DNA of 16,597 nucleotides, taken from contig JBILVB010000086.1 of assembly GCA_044370695.1 (NCBI GenBank), forward strand, positions 1-16,597. Direction: 5' to 3'. The notes beneath the pieces are model-generated. The model saw nothing but the letters and a program-made list of their open reading frames with translations. It ran no database searches and was not told the DNA's origin. Of this stretch, positions 1 to 6,777 are shown piece after piece. Source of the DNA: JBEIFW01 sp044370695 (GTDB lineage: Bacteria > Actinomycetota > Acidimicrobiia > Acidimicrobiales > Ilumatobacteraceae). How positions within the stretch are numbered: the first letter of the stretch is position 1; each line of letters opens with the position of its first letter. The position numbers and the translations under genes are program-made.

Positions 1-53
1 GGGTGGGGGGGCGCGCCGGGGGGTCACCGGGCCCCCCCACGACGGCCGGATCA

Positions 54-80
54 ACGGAACAGCGGCTTGCCGGGCTTCAT
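54..80 (-). other. 9-codon mini-ORF with strong Shine-Dalgarno (possible leader peptide)
   Basis: An ATG (complement of 78-80) is preceded by AAAGGGGA five bases upstream, one of the best ribosome-binding sites in the window. It opens a frame of only nine codons (MKPGKPLFR) that ends in TGA at 51-53. The DNA beyond it on the minus strand is made of G and C runs that can fold into a GC hairpin (about 19-39) before the window ends. This layout would fit a leader peptide with an attenuator-like hairpin, or the start of a gene broken by a homopolymer sequencing error. I recognise no family and cannot see what lies downstream. Confidence 0.25.
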
Positions 81-111
81 GGCGGTCCCCTTTCGACTCC
101 CCTGGTGCTGA

Positions 112-139
112 CGGAGCGTGATGGATTCCATACGCTCCG
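112..139. repeat. Dyad symmetry, 8-bp perfect arms plus inner palindrome
   Basis: CGGAGCGT (112-119) is repeated in inverted orientation as ACGCTCCG (132-139). The 12 bases between them contain ATGGATTCCAT (121-131), itself symmetric around one T. The nested symmetry resembles an operator for a dimeric regulator. It lies between the end of the EAL gene and the mini-ORF on the minus strand. No T-run follows, so it is a poor intrinsic terminator. Confidence 0.4.
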
Positions 140-247
140 CGGCATCTTTGAGGATTCGTGAATGATTCGCAAGACCTATTGAGGCGATCGCGCCGACCTC
201 GGAGCGAACGGGCGCCGGATCGAGCCGAGATCGCGGTCGCTCCCCCG

Positions 248-2728
248 TCAGGCGGCGGCGCGGAGCAGTTCGCACTGGCTCGCGAGCCGGCGGGCGAAGG
301 CCTCGACCGGCAGGTCCCGATCGAACAGCCAGCCTTGGTAGTACTCGACGCCGACGCTGCGCAGCACCTGGCGGTGGGCGTCGGTCTCGACCCCTTCCGC
401 GATCACGACCAGACCGAGGCTGCGGGCCAACCCCGTGATGGCGCCGATGACTGCGCCCGATGCGGCGTGACCGTCGACGAGGAAGGCCCGGTCGAGCTTG
501 ATGCCGTCGACCGGGAGCGTGGTGAGGTAGCCGAAGTTGGAGTACCCGACCCCGAAATCGTCGATCCGGACCGTCACCCCACGGTCCCGGAGACGCTCGA
601 GCGTCGGGCGGCCCCGCTCGAGATCGACGTGGCGCGATTCGGTCAGTTCGATCACGAGGCGGTGGGGATCGAGTCCCGAGGACGCGAGCGCCTCGTCGAC
701 CTGGGCGAGCAGGATGCCGTCGGGGAGCTGCAGGGGCGACGCGTTGACCGACACGTACGGCGCACCGACACCGGGGGCGTGCGGCCAGCCGGCCGCCGCG
801 TGGCAGGCCTGCAGCAGCACGTGGCGGCCCAGCTCGACCGTCCAGCCGATCTCTTCGAGCAGCGACACCCACAGCTGGGTGGGCAGTTGCCCGCGGGCCG
901 GGTCGAACCAGCGCACGAGGGCCTCGGCCCCGACGATCCGATGCTGTTCCGTGGTCACGATCGGCTGGAAGTGGAGCGTGATGCTGCCGTCGTCGAGCGC
1001 GGCGTGGAACCGTTGCGCCACGAACCGGCGCAGCTGGTGCTCGCGCTCGACCGCCGGCGTGAAGGTCGCGATCGACTCCTGGCGGCGTCGGGCGCTGTCG
1101 AGCGCGAGCCGGGCCGAAGCGACGAGATCCTCGAGCGGGTCGCCCCGCTCGGCGTGCGCGTGGGCGGTCCCGATGCGGACCGCTCGGCGCGTCGCGCCCG
1201 GACGTTCGAGACCGTCGGCCACGAGCGTGACCAACGCAGTGGCGACCCGGTCGAAGTCGGTGCGGTCGTCGTCGACGACCACGAGCCCGACGAGATCGCG
1301 CCCGAGCACCACGGCCCTCCGGCGACCCGGGATCGCGAGCGTGGTGACCCGCGCTGCGAGCTCCTGGATCCCCGTCCCGTCGTCGGCGTCGGCGTCGTCG
1401 GTCTCGAGCCGGCAGGCGATCACCCCGAGCGGCCCGCCGGGGGCACCCGACGGGAAGGCCCGGTCGAGCATCGGGAGTCCGGCGCGCTGCTCCACGGCAT
1501 CGTGGCCCAGGGCGCTCTGCTCGGCGACGAATCGTCGGGCGGTCTCGAGGGCCAGTCGTCGTTCGGCCTCGGCGAGTTGCGCCCGGGCCCGTTCGACGTC
1601 GTCGCTGAGCCGTCGGCGGTCCTCGACGGCACGAGCCGAGCGATGTTCCGCGGCCTCCACCTGCATCGCCACCTGCAGGCCGTGGAGGCGTCGCGCGGCC
1701 TCCTCGCTGCGCAGGGCGACCCACGTCTCGTGGTGGGCGCGGACTGCGCCGAGCGCAGCGGCGAGGTTGCCGGCCTCCTCTTCGACCTCGGCGAGCTCGG
1801 CGAGGCAGAGCGCTCGCATCTCGAGGTCCTGGGCCTCCTGGGCCCGCTGTTCGGCGCTGCGCAACCGATGTGCGGCGCCGGTCAGGTCGCCGCGTTGACG
1901 CTGCGTGATCCCGGTGACGAGGTCGGCGAGCACCCGCTCGCCCGGCGCCGCGTCGGCGGGCACGGCCGTCGCGCCGAGCACGGCGTCGGCCTCGTCGACC
2001 CGATCGAGACGGGCCAGCGCCAGGGCCCGCAGCAGTTCGGCGCGCGCGACGCCCGCCGGTTGGACGGCGCGCATGACCTCGGCGGTCTGCGCCATCGGAG
2101 CGATGACGTCGGCGAAACGGCCGGCGAGCAGGTGGAGAACCCCGAGGTTGTAGAGCGCGGTCGCCTGCTCGGCGCGCCGACCGAGCCGGGTGAAGGCGTC
2201 GATCGCCTCCTGGAAGAGCGCGCTCAGCTCGTCGGCCTCCGCAGCGACGTCCGGCGCGGCCGACACGAGGACCGTACCGAGCCGCATCGTTGCGTTGGCA
2301 ACGAGGGCCGGGTCGTCGGCGGCCCGGCCGAGGCGCACCGCAGCTGCGGCGTGGTCGGCCGCCTGGGCGAGCAGGCCGAGGTAGTACTGCAGGGTGGCCA
2401 CCACGAGGTGGGCTCGCCCGAGTGCCAGCGGGGGTCCGCCGACGAGCGTCGCGAAGGCTTCGAGCGCCGGGCCGAGCAGCGCGCCGGGGTCCTCGCCCGT
2501 CTCGACGGCCGCCGCGGCCTCGATGACGACCGCCTGCGCCTCGCGCTCGCGGTCCCCGAGCGCGATCGCCATGGTGCGGGCTGCGATCGCTTCGGCCCGA
2601 GCGGTCTGCGGATCCCTGGACGTCTGCTCGAGTGCGAGCGACAACAGCACGTCGATCTGCGCAGCGCGATCCTCGACGGACGGCATCGCGGGGGCGGCCG
2701 GGCTCCAGGGGGTGTGTCGGCGGCGCAT
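248..2728 (-). CDS. c-di-GMP phosphodiesterase: helical-repeat N-terminus, degenerate GGDEF, EAL
   Basis: This protein of 826 residues probably hydrolyses cyclic di-GMP. Residues about 20-340 are alanine-rich paired helices of TPR type, likely a protein-interaction or sensing module. Residues about 345-410 are predicted coiled coil. Residues about 415-550 look like a GGDEF domain whose signature has decayed to L-G-R-D-L-V (475-480), so cyclase activity is unlikely. Residues about 575-820 are an EAL domain with every expected catalytic or metal residue: E602 (EAL), N662, E694, D723-D724 (DDFG), K744, E778 (EGVE) and Q798. There is no transmembrane segment or signal peptide, so it is cytoplasmic. 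The start is uncertain: the first ATG lacks a clear ribosome site, and a second ATG at 2686 (residue 15) is possible. It lies downstream of the dehydrogenase gene on the same strand, separated by a hairpin, so it is probably transcribed separately. Confidence 0.88.
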   Translation of the reverse strand: MRRRHTPWSPAAPAMPSVEDRAAQIDVLLSLALEQTSRDPQTARAEAIAARTMAIALGDREREAQAVVIEAAAAVETGEDPGALLGPALEAFATLVGGPPLALGRAHLVVATLQYYLGLLAQAADHAAAAVRLGRAADDPALVANATMRLGTVLVSAAPDVAAEADELSALFQEAIDAFTRLGRRAEQATALYNLGVLHLLAGRFADVIAPMAQTAEVMRAVQPAGVARAELLRALALARLDRVDEADAVLGATAVPADAAPGERVLADLVTGITQRQRGDLTGAAHRLRSAEQRAQEAQDLEMRALCLAELAEVEEEAGNLAAALGAVRAHHETWVALRSEEAARRLHGLQVAMQVEAAEHRSARAVEDRRRLSDDVERARAQLAEAERRLALETARRFVAEQSALGHDAVEQRAGLPMLDRAFPSGAPGGPLGVIACRLETDDADADDGTGIQELAARVTTLAIPGRRRAVVLGRDLVGLVVVDDDRTDFDRVATALVTLVADGLERPGATRRAVRIGTAHAHAERGDPLEDLVASARLALDSARRRQESIATFTPAVEREHQLRRFVAQRFHAALDDGSITLHFQPIVTTEQHRIVGAEALVRWFDPARGQLPTQLWVSLLEEIGWTVELGRHVLLQACHAAAGWPHAPGVGAPYVSVNASPLQLPDGILLAQVDEALASSGLDPHRLVIELTESRHVDLERGRPTLERLRDRGVTVRIDDFGVGYSNFGYLTTLPVDGIKLDRAFLVDGHAASGAVIGAITGLARSLGLVVIAEGVETDAHRQVLRSVGVEYYQGWLFDRDLPVEAFARRLASQCELLRAAA

Positions 2729-2818
2729 GGGTCCAGGGGTGTCTCGACAGAGGCTTCGCTCTTCGATCGGCCGCTTGACGAGACGTTGCAGCGCTCGTGA
2801 CGATGCAGAGCGGTTCTT

Positions 2819-2846
2819 GCCGAACGCCGAACGCCGAACCCCGAAC
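2819..2846. repeat. Four tandem copies of a 7-mer (GCCGAAC)
   Basis: GCCGAAC occurs three times in a row (2819-2839), followed by a one-base variant CCCGAAC (2840-2846). The array sits between two minus-strand genes and runs into the hairpin at 2840-2863. The right arm of that hairpin could pair with any of the repeat units, so several alternative stems are possible. Confidence 0.75.
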
Positions 2847-2863
2847 GCCGCAGGGCGTTCGGG
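2840..2863 (-). terminator. Hairpin directly after the dehydrogenase stop codon
   Basis: CCCGAACGCC (2840-2849) and GGCGTTCGGG (2854-2863) form a perfect 10-bp stem with the four-base loop GCAG. On the minus strand it begins at the base right after the TAG stop (2864-2866) of the short-chain dehydrogenase. There is no U-tract after it, so it is at best a U-less terminator or an RNA-stabilising hairpin. Confidence 0.5.
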
Positions 2864-3604
2864 CTATTGCAGGCCGAGGTAGGTGCCGCCGTCGATGGGG
2901 ACGTGGGTACCGGTGACGAACCTGGCGTGCTCGCTGCACAACATGGCGACGAGCCGGCCGAAGTCCCCGGGGTCGCCGGCGAAGCCGACCGGTATGGCCC
3001 GGCCGATGTCGGCCGGGTGGCCGAGCCCCTTGATGCGTTCGGTGAGGTGGTACCCGGGTTGGACCGAGTTGACCGTCACCCCGCTGCGTGCCACTTCGAG
3101 CGCGAGCGTCTTGAGGAACCCGGTGACCCCGGCGCGTGCGGTGTTGGACAGGATCAGGTTGGCGATCGGTTGGCGCACCGACACCGACGTGATCGCGACC
3201 ACCCGGCCCCAGCCCTGCGTCTGCATGGCGGGCACGGCCGCCTTGCACATCGCGACCGTCGACAGCAGGTTCAACCGCAACGCCGGCTCGTAGTCCTCGA
3301 GGGCCGTCGATGCGAACGTGCCCGGCTTGGGGCCACCTGCGTTGGGGATCAGGATGTCGACCCCGCCGAGGGCGTCGGTCGCGGCCTCCACGAACCCGGT
3401 GGCGCCCGGTGCCGAGGACACGTCGGCGACCAGCCCGACGCAGCCGTGTCCGACCTCGGCGGCCGCCTCGGCCACCCGGCCGGCGTCCCGCCCGCAGATC
3501 GCGACGTGCACCCCCTCGTTCGCGAGCGCGATCGCCGTGCCGAGGCCGAGGCCGGCCGACCCGGCTGCGACGGCGGCCCGCCGCCCGCTGATCCCGAGAT
3601 CCAT
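2864..3604 (-). CDS. Atypical short-chain dehydrogenase/reductase (BKR-like)
   Basis: This is a Rossmann-fold protein of 246 residues from the ATG (numbers below count from the GTG one codon earlier). It has a glycine-rich nucleotide motif (GSAGLGLG, 16-23), N-A-G-G at 89-92, a serine-rich strand at the catalytic Ser position (140-143) and the C-terminal I-D-G-G typical of FabG-like reductases. The YxxxK catalytic pair is absent: the aligned positions read S154-N-T-A-R158. This matches the BKR-like SDR subgroup known to lack a perfect catalytic tetrad, so an ordinary ketoreductase function should not be assumed. The ATG at 3604 is preferred because GAGG (3612-3615) lies seven bases upstream, whereas the GTG at 3607 is too close to it. 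The gene is divergent from the ferritin-like gene. Substrate unknown. Confidence 0.85.
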   Translation of the reverse strand: MDLGISGRRAAVAAGSAGLGLGTAIALANEGVHVAICGRDAGRVAEAAAEVGHGCVGLVADVSSAPGATGFVEAATDALGGVDILIPNAGGPKPGTFASTALEDYEPALRLNLLSTVAMCKAAVPAMQTQGWGRVVAITSVSVRQPIANLILSNTARAGVTGFLKTLALEVARSGVTVNSVQPGYHLTERIKGLGHPADIGRAIPVGFAGDPGDFGRLVAMLCSEHARFVTGTHVPIDGGTYLGLQ

Positions 3605-3674
3605 CACGCCACCTCTGCCGTCTGGAGCGCACCGTGCGTCGAAGCCATCCGCCCTGGTTAGCGCTCGGGCAGGT

Positions 3675-3689
3675 CGGGGGCAACCCCCG
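3675..3689. repeat. Short hairpin in the divergent promoter region
   Basis: CGGGGG (3675-3680) and CCCCCG (3684-3689) form a perfect six-base stem around CAA. It lies just upstream of the proposed -10 element of the ferritin-like gene, where an operator might sit. It could equally be a chance product of G and C runs. Confidence 0.3.
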
Positions 3690-3695
3690 TGCGGC

Positions 3696-3701
3696 TAGCG
3701 T
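3696..3701 (+). promoter_or_regulatory. Putative -10 element TAGCGT for the ferritin-like gene
   Basis: TAGCGT matches the TAnnnT hexamer seen before several genes here. Unlike the others it stands 38 bases before its ATG, which would give a leader of about 32 nt beginning at the dyad at 3708. No good -35 hexamer is visible. Confidence 0.35.
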
Positions 3702-3707
3702 CGTCGT

Positions 3708-3723
3708 GGTTCCGGGGGGAACC
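3708..3723. repeat. Dyad GGTTCC-GGGG-GGAACC in the 5' leader of the ferritin-like gene
   Basis: Perfect six-base arms surround a four-base centre, immediately before the ribosome-binding site GAGGAGG (3728-3734). If transcription starts about seven bases after the TAGCGT element, this hairpin would form the very 5' end of the mRNA. It may be an operator or an mRNA-stabilising hairpin. Confidence 0.4.
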
Positions 3724-3739
3724 GACCGAGGAGGCATCG

Positions 3740-4201
3740 ATGTCGCAGGACAAGCCGTCGTTCCTGAAGCTGCTCAACGCCGTGTGCGTCGGCGAACACG
3801 AAGGGTCGGTGTGGCTCGAGGCGTGGGCGGAGACGACACCCAAGGCCGAGGTGGCCGAGGTGCTGCGGTTCGTGGCCGCCCGAGAGGCCGAGCATCACCA
3901 TGCGTTCCGCAAGCGGATCATGGAGTTGGGCTTCGACGTCCGCTGGCCCGAATCGACCGTGCGCCTCGAGGCGAACCTCGCCGCCGCCCGGTGCGATCAG
4001 CCCGACGCCGCCAAGTTCGAGTTCTTCAACCTCCACGAGTGCCGCGAGCGCGACATCTTCGACACGATGTTCACCGACAAGACGATCGACCCCATCACCG
4101 GGGGCCTTCTCGGCCGGTACATCGCCGAGGAGCGCGACAGCCTGCGTCGGTTCGTGGCCTGCTACGAGGCGCTCAGCGCCGACGGCGCCGGCTGCTGCTG
4201 A
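3740..4201 (+). CDS. Ferritin-like four-helix protein, probably di-iron
   Basis: The protein has 153 residues, starting at the ATG with GAGGAGG five bases upstream; an upstream in-frame ATG at 3689 lacks such a site. The sequence is helical throughout. Helix 1 (about 8-32) carries several Glu. Helix 2 (about 36-63) holds E49-A-E-H52, the ExxH iron-ligand pair of the ferritin/rubrerythrin superfamily, followed by H53 and H54. Helix 3 (about 90-112) has E94, H99-E100 and E103. Helix 4 (about 125-146) has E130-E131 but no ExxH, so the second iron site is unusual. The tail ends in Cys-Cys. Possible roles are oxidase, peroxide scavenging or an unknown di-iron reaction. It is the first gene of a run of same-strand genes and appears translationally linked to the VOC gene seven bases downstream. 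Confidence 0.75.
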   Translation: MSQDKPSFLKLLNAVCVGEHEGSVWLEAWAETTPKAEVAEVLRFVAAREAEHHHAFRKRIMELGFDVRWPESTVRLEANLAAARCDQPDAAKFEFFNLHECRERDIFDTMFTDKTIDPITGGLLGRYIAEERDSLRRFVACYEALSADGAGCC

Positions 4202-4223
4202 GCCGGGCGTGGACGCCCGGCTC
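4200..4223 (+). promoter_or_regulatory. Perfect 10-bp inverted repeat across a stop/start junction
   Basis: GAGCCGGGCG (4200-4209) and CGCCCGGCTC (4214-4223) pair perfectly around TGGA. The stem starts inside the TGA of the ferritin-like gene and contains the first base of the GTG start of the VOC gene; the rest of that codon is in the loop. Such a hairpin should limit free initiation and make the second gene depend on ribosomes terminating at the first. That role is inference. Confidence 0.6.
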
Positions 4224-4838
4224 GACCACCTCGTCTACGCCGTACCGGACCTTGCCGAGGGCACGGCGTTCGTCGCCGATGCCCTCGGGGTCCGTCCGAC
4301 GGCGGGCGGACAGCACGTCGGTCGGGGCACGGCGAACACCTTGGTCGGGCTCGGCGACGGCGCCTACCTGGAGATCATCGGCCCCGATCTGACCCAGCCG
4401 CCGCCGGCGCTCCCCCGACCGTTCGCGATCGACGACCTGATCGCCCCGGTGCTCGTGACCTGGGCGGCCCGGGTGAGCGACCTGCCGGCGGTGATCGTCG
4501 CGGCCCGGGCCGCGGGTTACGACCCGGGTCCTGCGCAGGCCATGCAGCGGGCCACCCCCGAGGGCGGGTTGCTCGCCTGGTCGTTGACGGCGCCGCCCGG
4601 TGCCTTCGACGGCCTGGTGCCGTTCCTCATCGACTGGGGCGACTCGCCGCACCCGTCGGGGTCCCTCGCCCACGACGTGCGCCTCGCCGGGTTCGTGCTG
4701 CGCACCCCCGAGCCCGGTCCGGTCCGGCGGGCGCTCGCCGCGCTGGGGCTGGGCGCGGTCGGGGTCGAGGAGGCACCGGTCACCTCGATCGGCGTCACCC
4801 TGGCCGGACCGGGCGGCACGCTCCGTTTCGGCCGCTGA
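4209..4838 (+). CDS. VOC / glyoxalase-like domain protein
   Basis: The protein has 209 residues from the GTG at 4209. It opens with L-D-H7-L-V-Y, the first strand of the vicinal-oxygen-chelate fold, then G-G-Q-H36 with the G-T-x-N segment and Y-L-E55-I. These are the usual metal-ligand positions (His, His, Glu) of the Glyoxalase_3-like family. The segment P-F-L-I-D-W (138-143) and a second half with V-R-L-A-G-F and a terminal G-G-T-L-R-F strand complete two beta-alpha-beta modules in one chain. The reaction is unknown; members include dioxygenases, isomerases and lyases. The start is chosen because the fold begins right there and no upstream in-frame start fits. It has no convincing ribosome site of its own and is likely coupled to the ferritin-like gene. 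Confidence 0.8.
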   Translation: MDARLDHLVYAVPDLAEGTAFVADALGVRPTAGGQHVGRGTANTLVGLGDGAYLEIIGPDLTQPPPALPRPFAIDDLIAPVLVTWAARVSDLPAVIVAARAAGYDPGPAQAMQRATPEGGLLAWSLTAPPGAFDGLVPFLIDWGDSPHPSGSLAHDVRLAGFVLRTPEPGPVRRALAALGLGAVGVEEAPVTSIGVTLAGPGGTLRFGR

Positions 4839-4845
4839 GCCCGGG

Positions 4846-4851
4846 TACCGT
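4846..4851 (+). promoter_or_regulatory. Putative -10 element TACCGT for leaderless SURF1 gene
   Basis: TACCGT ends eight bases before the GTG start at 4860, the spacing expected if transcription begins at the start codon. No ribosome-binding site is present between them. Confidence 0.4.
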
Positions 4852-4859
4852 CGTCGTCG

Positions 4860-5648
4860 GTGTACCGGTTCCTCCTGCGCCCCCGGTGGCTCGCGTTCCA
4901 CGTCGTGTGCCTGCTCGGCGTCGTGGTGATGGTGAATCTGGGGTTGTGGCAGTTGCGACGCCTCGACGAACGCCAGTCGCTCAACGCCCGGGTCGAGGCC
5001 CGGTCGATGGAACCGCCGGCCGAGATCGGTGCCGTGCTCGTCGCCGGCGTGGAGCGGTCGGTGGTCGAATGGCGCCAGGTCGCCGTGCGCGGGACCTACG
5101 ACGACACGGCGACGGTGTTGATCCGGGACCGTCCCCTCGAGGGTCGCCCGGGCTGGCACGTGGTCACGCCGGTCCGCCAGGCGGACGGCACCGCGGTCCT
5201 CGTCAACCGGGGGTGGCTGCCCGCCGGCACCGACCGGCGCCGGCCCGAGGTCGTGCCGGCGGCCCCGGCCGGGTCGGTGGTGGTCGTCGGCCGGTTGCGC
5301 CCCAGCCAGGAACGTCCGGCCCTCGCCGGGGCGGAACCGGCCGGGGTGCTCACCGAGGCCGGGGTGATCGACCTCGACCGGCTCGGTGAACAGTCGCGCT
5401 ACCCGCTCGCGCCGATGTACGTGGAGTTGGTGGCCCAGGACCCGACGGTGCTCGTCACCGATCCGCGGCCGCTGCCGATGCCCCCGCTCGGGGAGGGTCC
5501 GCATCGCGCCTATGCCGTGCAGTGGTTCGTGTTCGCGACGTGCGTCCCCGTCGGCTGGGTGCTCGTGGTGCGCAAGTCGTTGCGCGACCGGCGCCGGGCC
5601 GCACGGCGTGGTGCCGCCGATCCTGAGCCACTGGCCGTCGTCGGCTGA
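4860..5648 (+). CDS. SURF1 family cytochrome oxidase assembly protein
   Basis: This membrane protein of 262 residues helps assemble the haem-copper cytochrome c oxidase. It has the family layout: a transmembrane helix at residues about 10-30 ending in L-G-x-W-Q-L-R-R-L (27-35), a large extracytoplasmic domain with P-G-W-H-V-V-T-P-V (97-105) and N-R-G-W-L-P (116-121), and a second helix at about 217-237 that opens with the conserved H-R-A-Y-A-V-Q-W (215-222). The C-terminal tail is basic and cytoplasmic. The length is typical. It starts with GTG 21 bases after the VOC gene, preceded by a TACCGT hexamer, so it may also be transcribed on its own. No other oxidase gene is in the window. Confidence 0.9.
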   Translation: MYRFLLRPRWLAFHVVCLLGVVVMVNLGLWQLRRLDERQSLNARVEARSMEPPAEIGAVLVAGVERSVVEWRQVAVRGTYDDTATVLIRDRPLEGRPGWHVVTPVRQADGTAVLVNRGWLPAGTDRRRPEVVPAAPAGSVVVVGRLRPSQERPALAGAEPAGVLTEAGVIDLDRLGEQSRYPLAPMYVELVAQDPTVLVTDPRPLPMPPLGEGPHRAYAVQWFVFATCVPVGWVLVVRKSLRDRRRAARRGAADPEPLAVVG

Positions 5649-5670
5649 CGGGTCGGCAAGACTGCGCCCC

Positions 5671-6768
5671 ATGGGGGGCGTGCCGCAGGGGCCCGAGGAG
5701 CTGACCTCGGCGTGGTGTTCGGCGGCGTTCGGGTCGCCGGTCGAGGTGGTCGAGGTGAGCACCTTCGGCGAGGGGGTCGGCATGCTCAGCGTGATGGCCC
5801 GGGTCGTGCTCGCCTGGCCCGAACGCGACGCCGAGTCCGCCCGACCCGGTGTCGCGACCGATCGGCCCTCGTCGGTGGTGGTGAAGCTGCCCCCCTGGCG
5901 GGCTCGCAACCACGGGATGGGCACCGACTGGGGCTACTTCCTGCGCGAGGCCGAGGTCTACCGCCACTTCGGCCCCGGGCTGCCGGCGCCGCGCTGTCAT
6001 CACGTCGCCGTGGACCCCGACGCCCGGCTCGCGGCGCTCGTGCTCGACGACCTCACCGCGAGCCGACCGCTCGATCAGGTGGTCGGCGCCTCGCTCGCCG
6101 ATGCCGAAGCGGTGGTCGACACGATGGCGAGCCTGCACGCCCGGTGGTGGGAGCACCCGGCGCTCGAGCGGTGCGGGTTCGTGCCCGCCCTCGACGACGG
6201 CGTGGAGGACCGCTCGGCCCGGCTGTACCGCGAGTCGTTCCCCGGGTTCGCCGAACGGTTCCGCGACCACGTGCCCAGCGGCGCGTTCCGGGCGGCGGAA
6301 CGCTACGGCCCCCAGCTCGCCACGCTCTACCACCGGTGGGCCGGCGGTGGTCCCAACACGTTGTCCCACAACGATCTCCGGCTCGACAACATGCTCATGC
6401 CGGCCGAGGGTGCGCCGGTGTTCGTCGACTGGCAGCGGGTGATCCGTTACCGCGGCGCGAGCGACCTTGCGTACTTCGTCGCCGGTTCGCTCCCGGTGGA
6501 GGACCGCCGCCGTCACGAGGATCGGCTGGTCGTTCGCTACCACGACCGACTGCTGGAGGCCGGGGTGCAGGGCTACGGCCCGGCGGCGCTGCGGGAGGAC
6601 TACCGGCGCTCGATGCTGCGCTGGCTCGGTCTGGTGAGCACCGCCGCGCAGCTCGACGTGGCCAACGCCCGGGGGGAACGGCTCATCGAGGTGATGGTCG
6701 AGCGGCACTTCACCGCCGCCGACGACCACGACGTCGCAGCGCTGCTCGACGACGGGCCCATCCCCTAG
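5671..6768 (+). CDS. APH/ecdysteroid-kinase-like phosphotransferase
   Basis: The protein has 365 residues and the aminoglycoside phosphotransferase (protein-kinase-like) fold. It shows the ATP-binding lysine K72 in V-V-V-K-L-P, the helix glutamate E94 in R-E-A-E-V-Y, the catalytic loop H233-N-D235-L-R-L-D-N240, and the metal-binding D253-W254. All four key elements are intact, so it is probably an active kinase on a small molecule. The spacing and the S-H-N-D-L-R-L-D-N loop resemble the EcKL/DUF1679-like branch more than antibiotic-resistance enzymes; I do not infer resistance. The ATG at 5671 has no clear ribosome site, but AAGACT (5658-5663) ends seven bases upstream, so it may be leaderless. 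Its TAG stop is part of the -10-like hexamer for the next gene. Confidence 0.85.
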   Translation: MGGVPQGPEELTSAWCSAAFGSPVEVVEVSTFGEGVGMLSVMARVVLAWPERDAESARPGVATDRPSSVVVKLPPWRARNHGMGTDWGYFLREAEVYRHFGPGLPAPRCHHVAVDPDARLAALVLDDLTASRPLDQVVGASLADAEAVVDTMASLHARWWEHPALERCGFVPALDDGVEDRSARLYRESFPGFAERFRDHVPSGAFRAAERYGPQLATLYHRWAGGGPNTLSHNDLRLDNMLMPAEGAPVFVDWQRVIRYRGASDLAYFVAGSLPVEDRRRHEDRLVVRYHDRLLEAGVQGYGPAALREDYRRSMLRWLGLVSTAAQLDVANARGERLIEVMVERHFTAADDHDVAALLDDGPIP

Positions 6769-6771
6769 CCT
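6766..6771 (+). promoter_or_regulatory. Putative -10 element TAGCCT for leaderless selenoprotein gene
   Basis: TAGCCT overlaps the stop codon of the phosphotransferase gene and ends six bases before the ATG at 6778. There is no ribosome-binding site, so a leaderless mRNA is the simplest reading. Confidence 0.45.
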
Positions 6772-6777
6772 GCAGCG

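Noticed and set aside
158..2800. Long plus-strand open frame opposite the EAL gene
   Set aside because: It is the antisense shadow of the EAL gene; it has no domain pattern and a composition set by the codon bias of the real strand.
2819..2846. CRISPR-like array
   Set aside because: Units are 7 bp, contiguous and without spacers; no cas genes are present.
51..3737. Very long minus-strand open frame of 1228 codons
   Set aside because: It is Arg- and Pro-rich with no domains and lies out of frame with the EAL and dehydrogenase genes, which carry full motif sets. Stop codons are rare by chance in such GC-rich DNA.
4199..4201. Possible second selenocysteine codon: Cys-Cys-UGA at the end of the ferritin-like gene, with a strong hairpin
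   Set aside because: The hairpin begins inside the UGA and its loop is only 8 nt downstream, too close for a SECIS. Sequence after the UGA in that frame is Arg/Pro-rich non-coding, while the VOC gene starts at once in another frame.
5671..6768. Aminoglycoside resistance gene
   Set aside because: The fold and catalytic loop are shared by many small-molecule kinases; no resistance-specific motif or mobile context is present.
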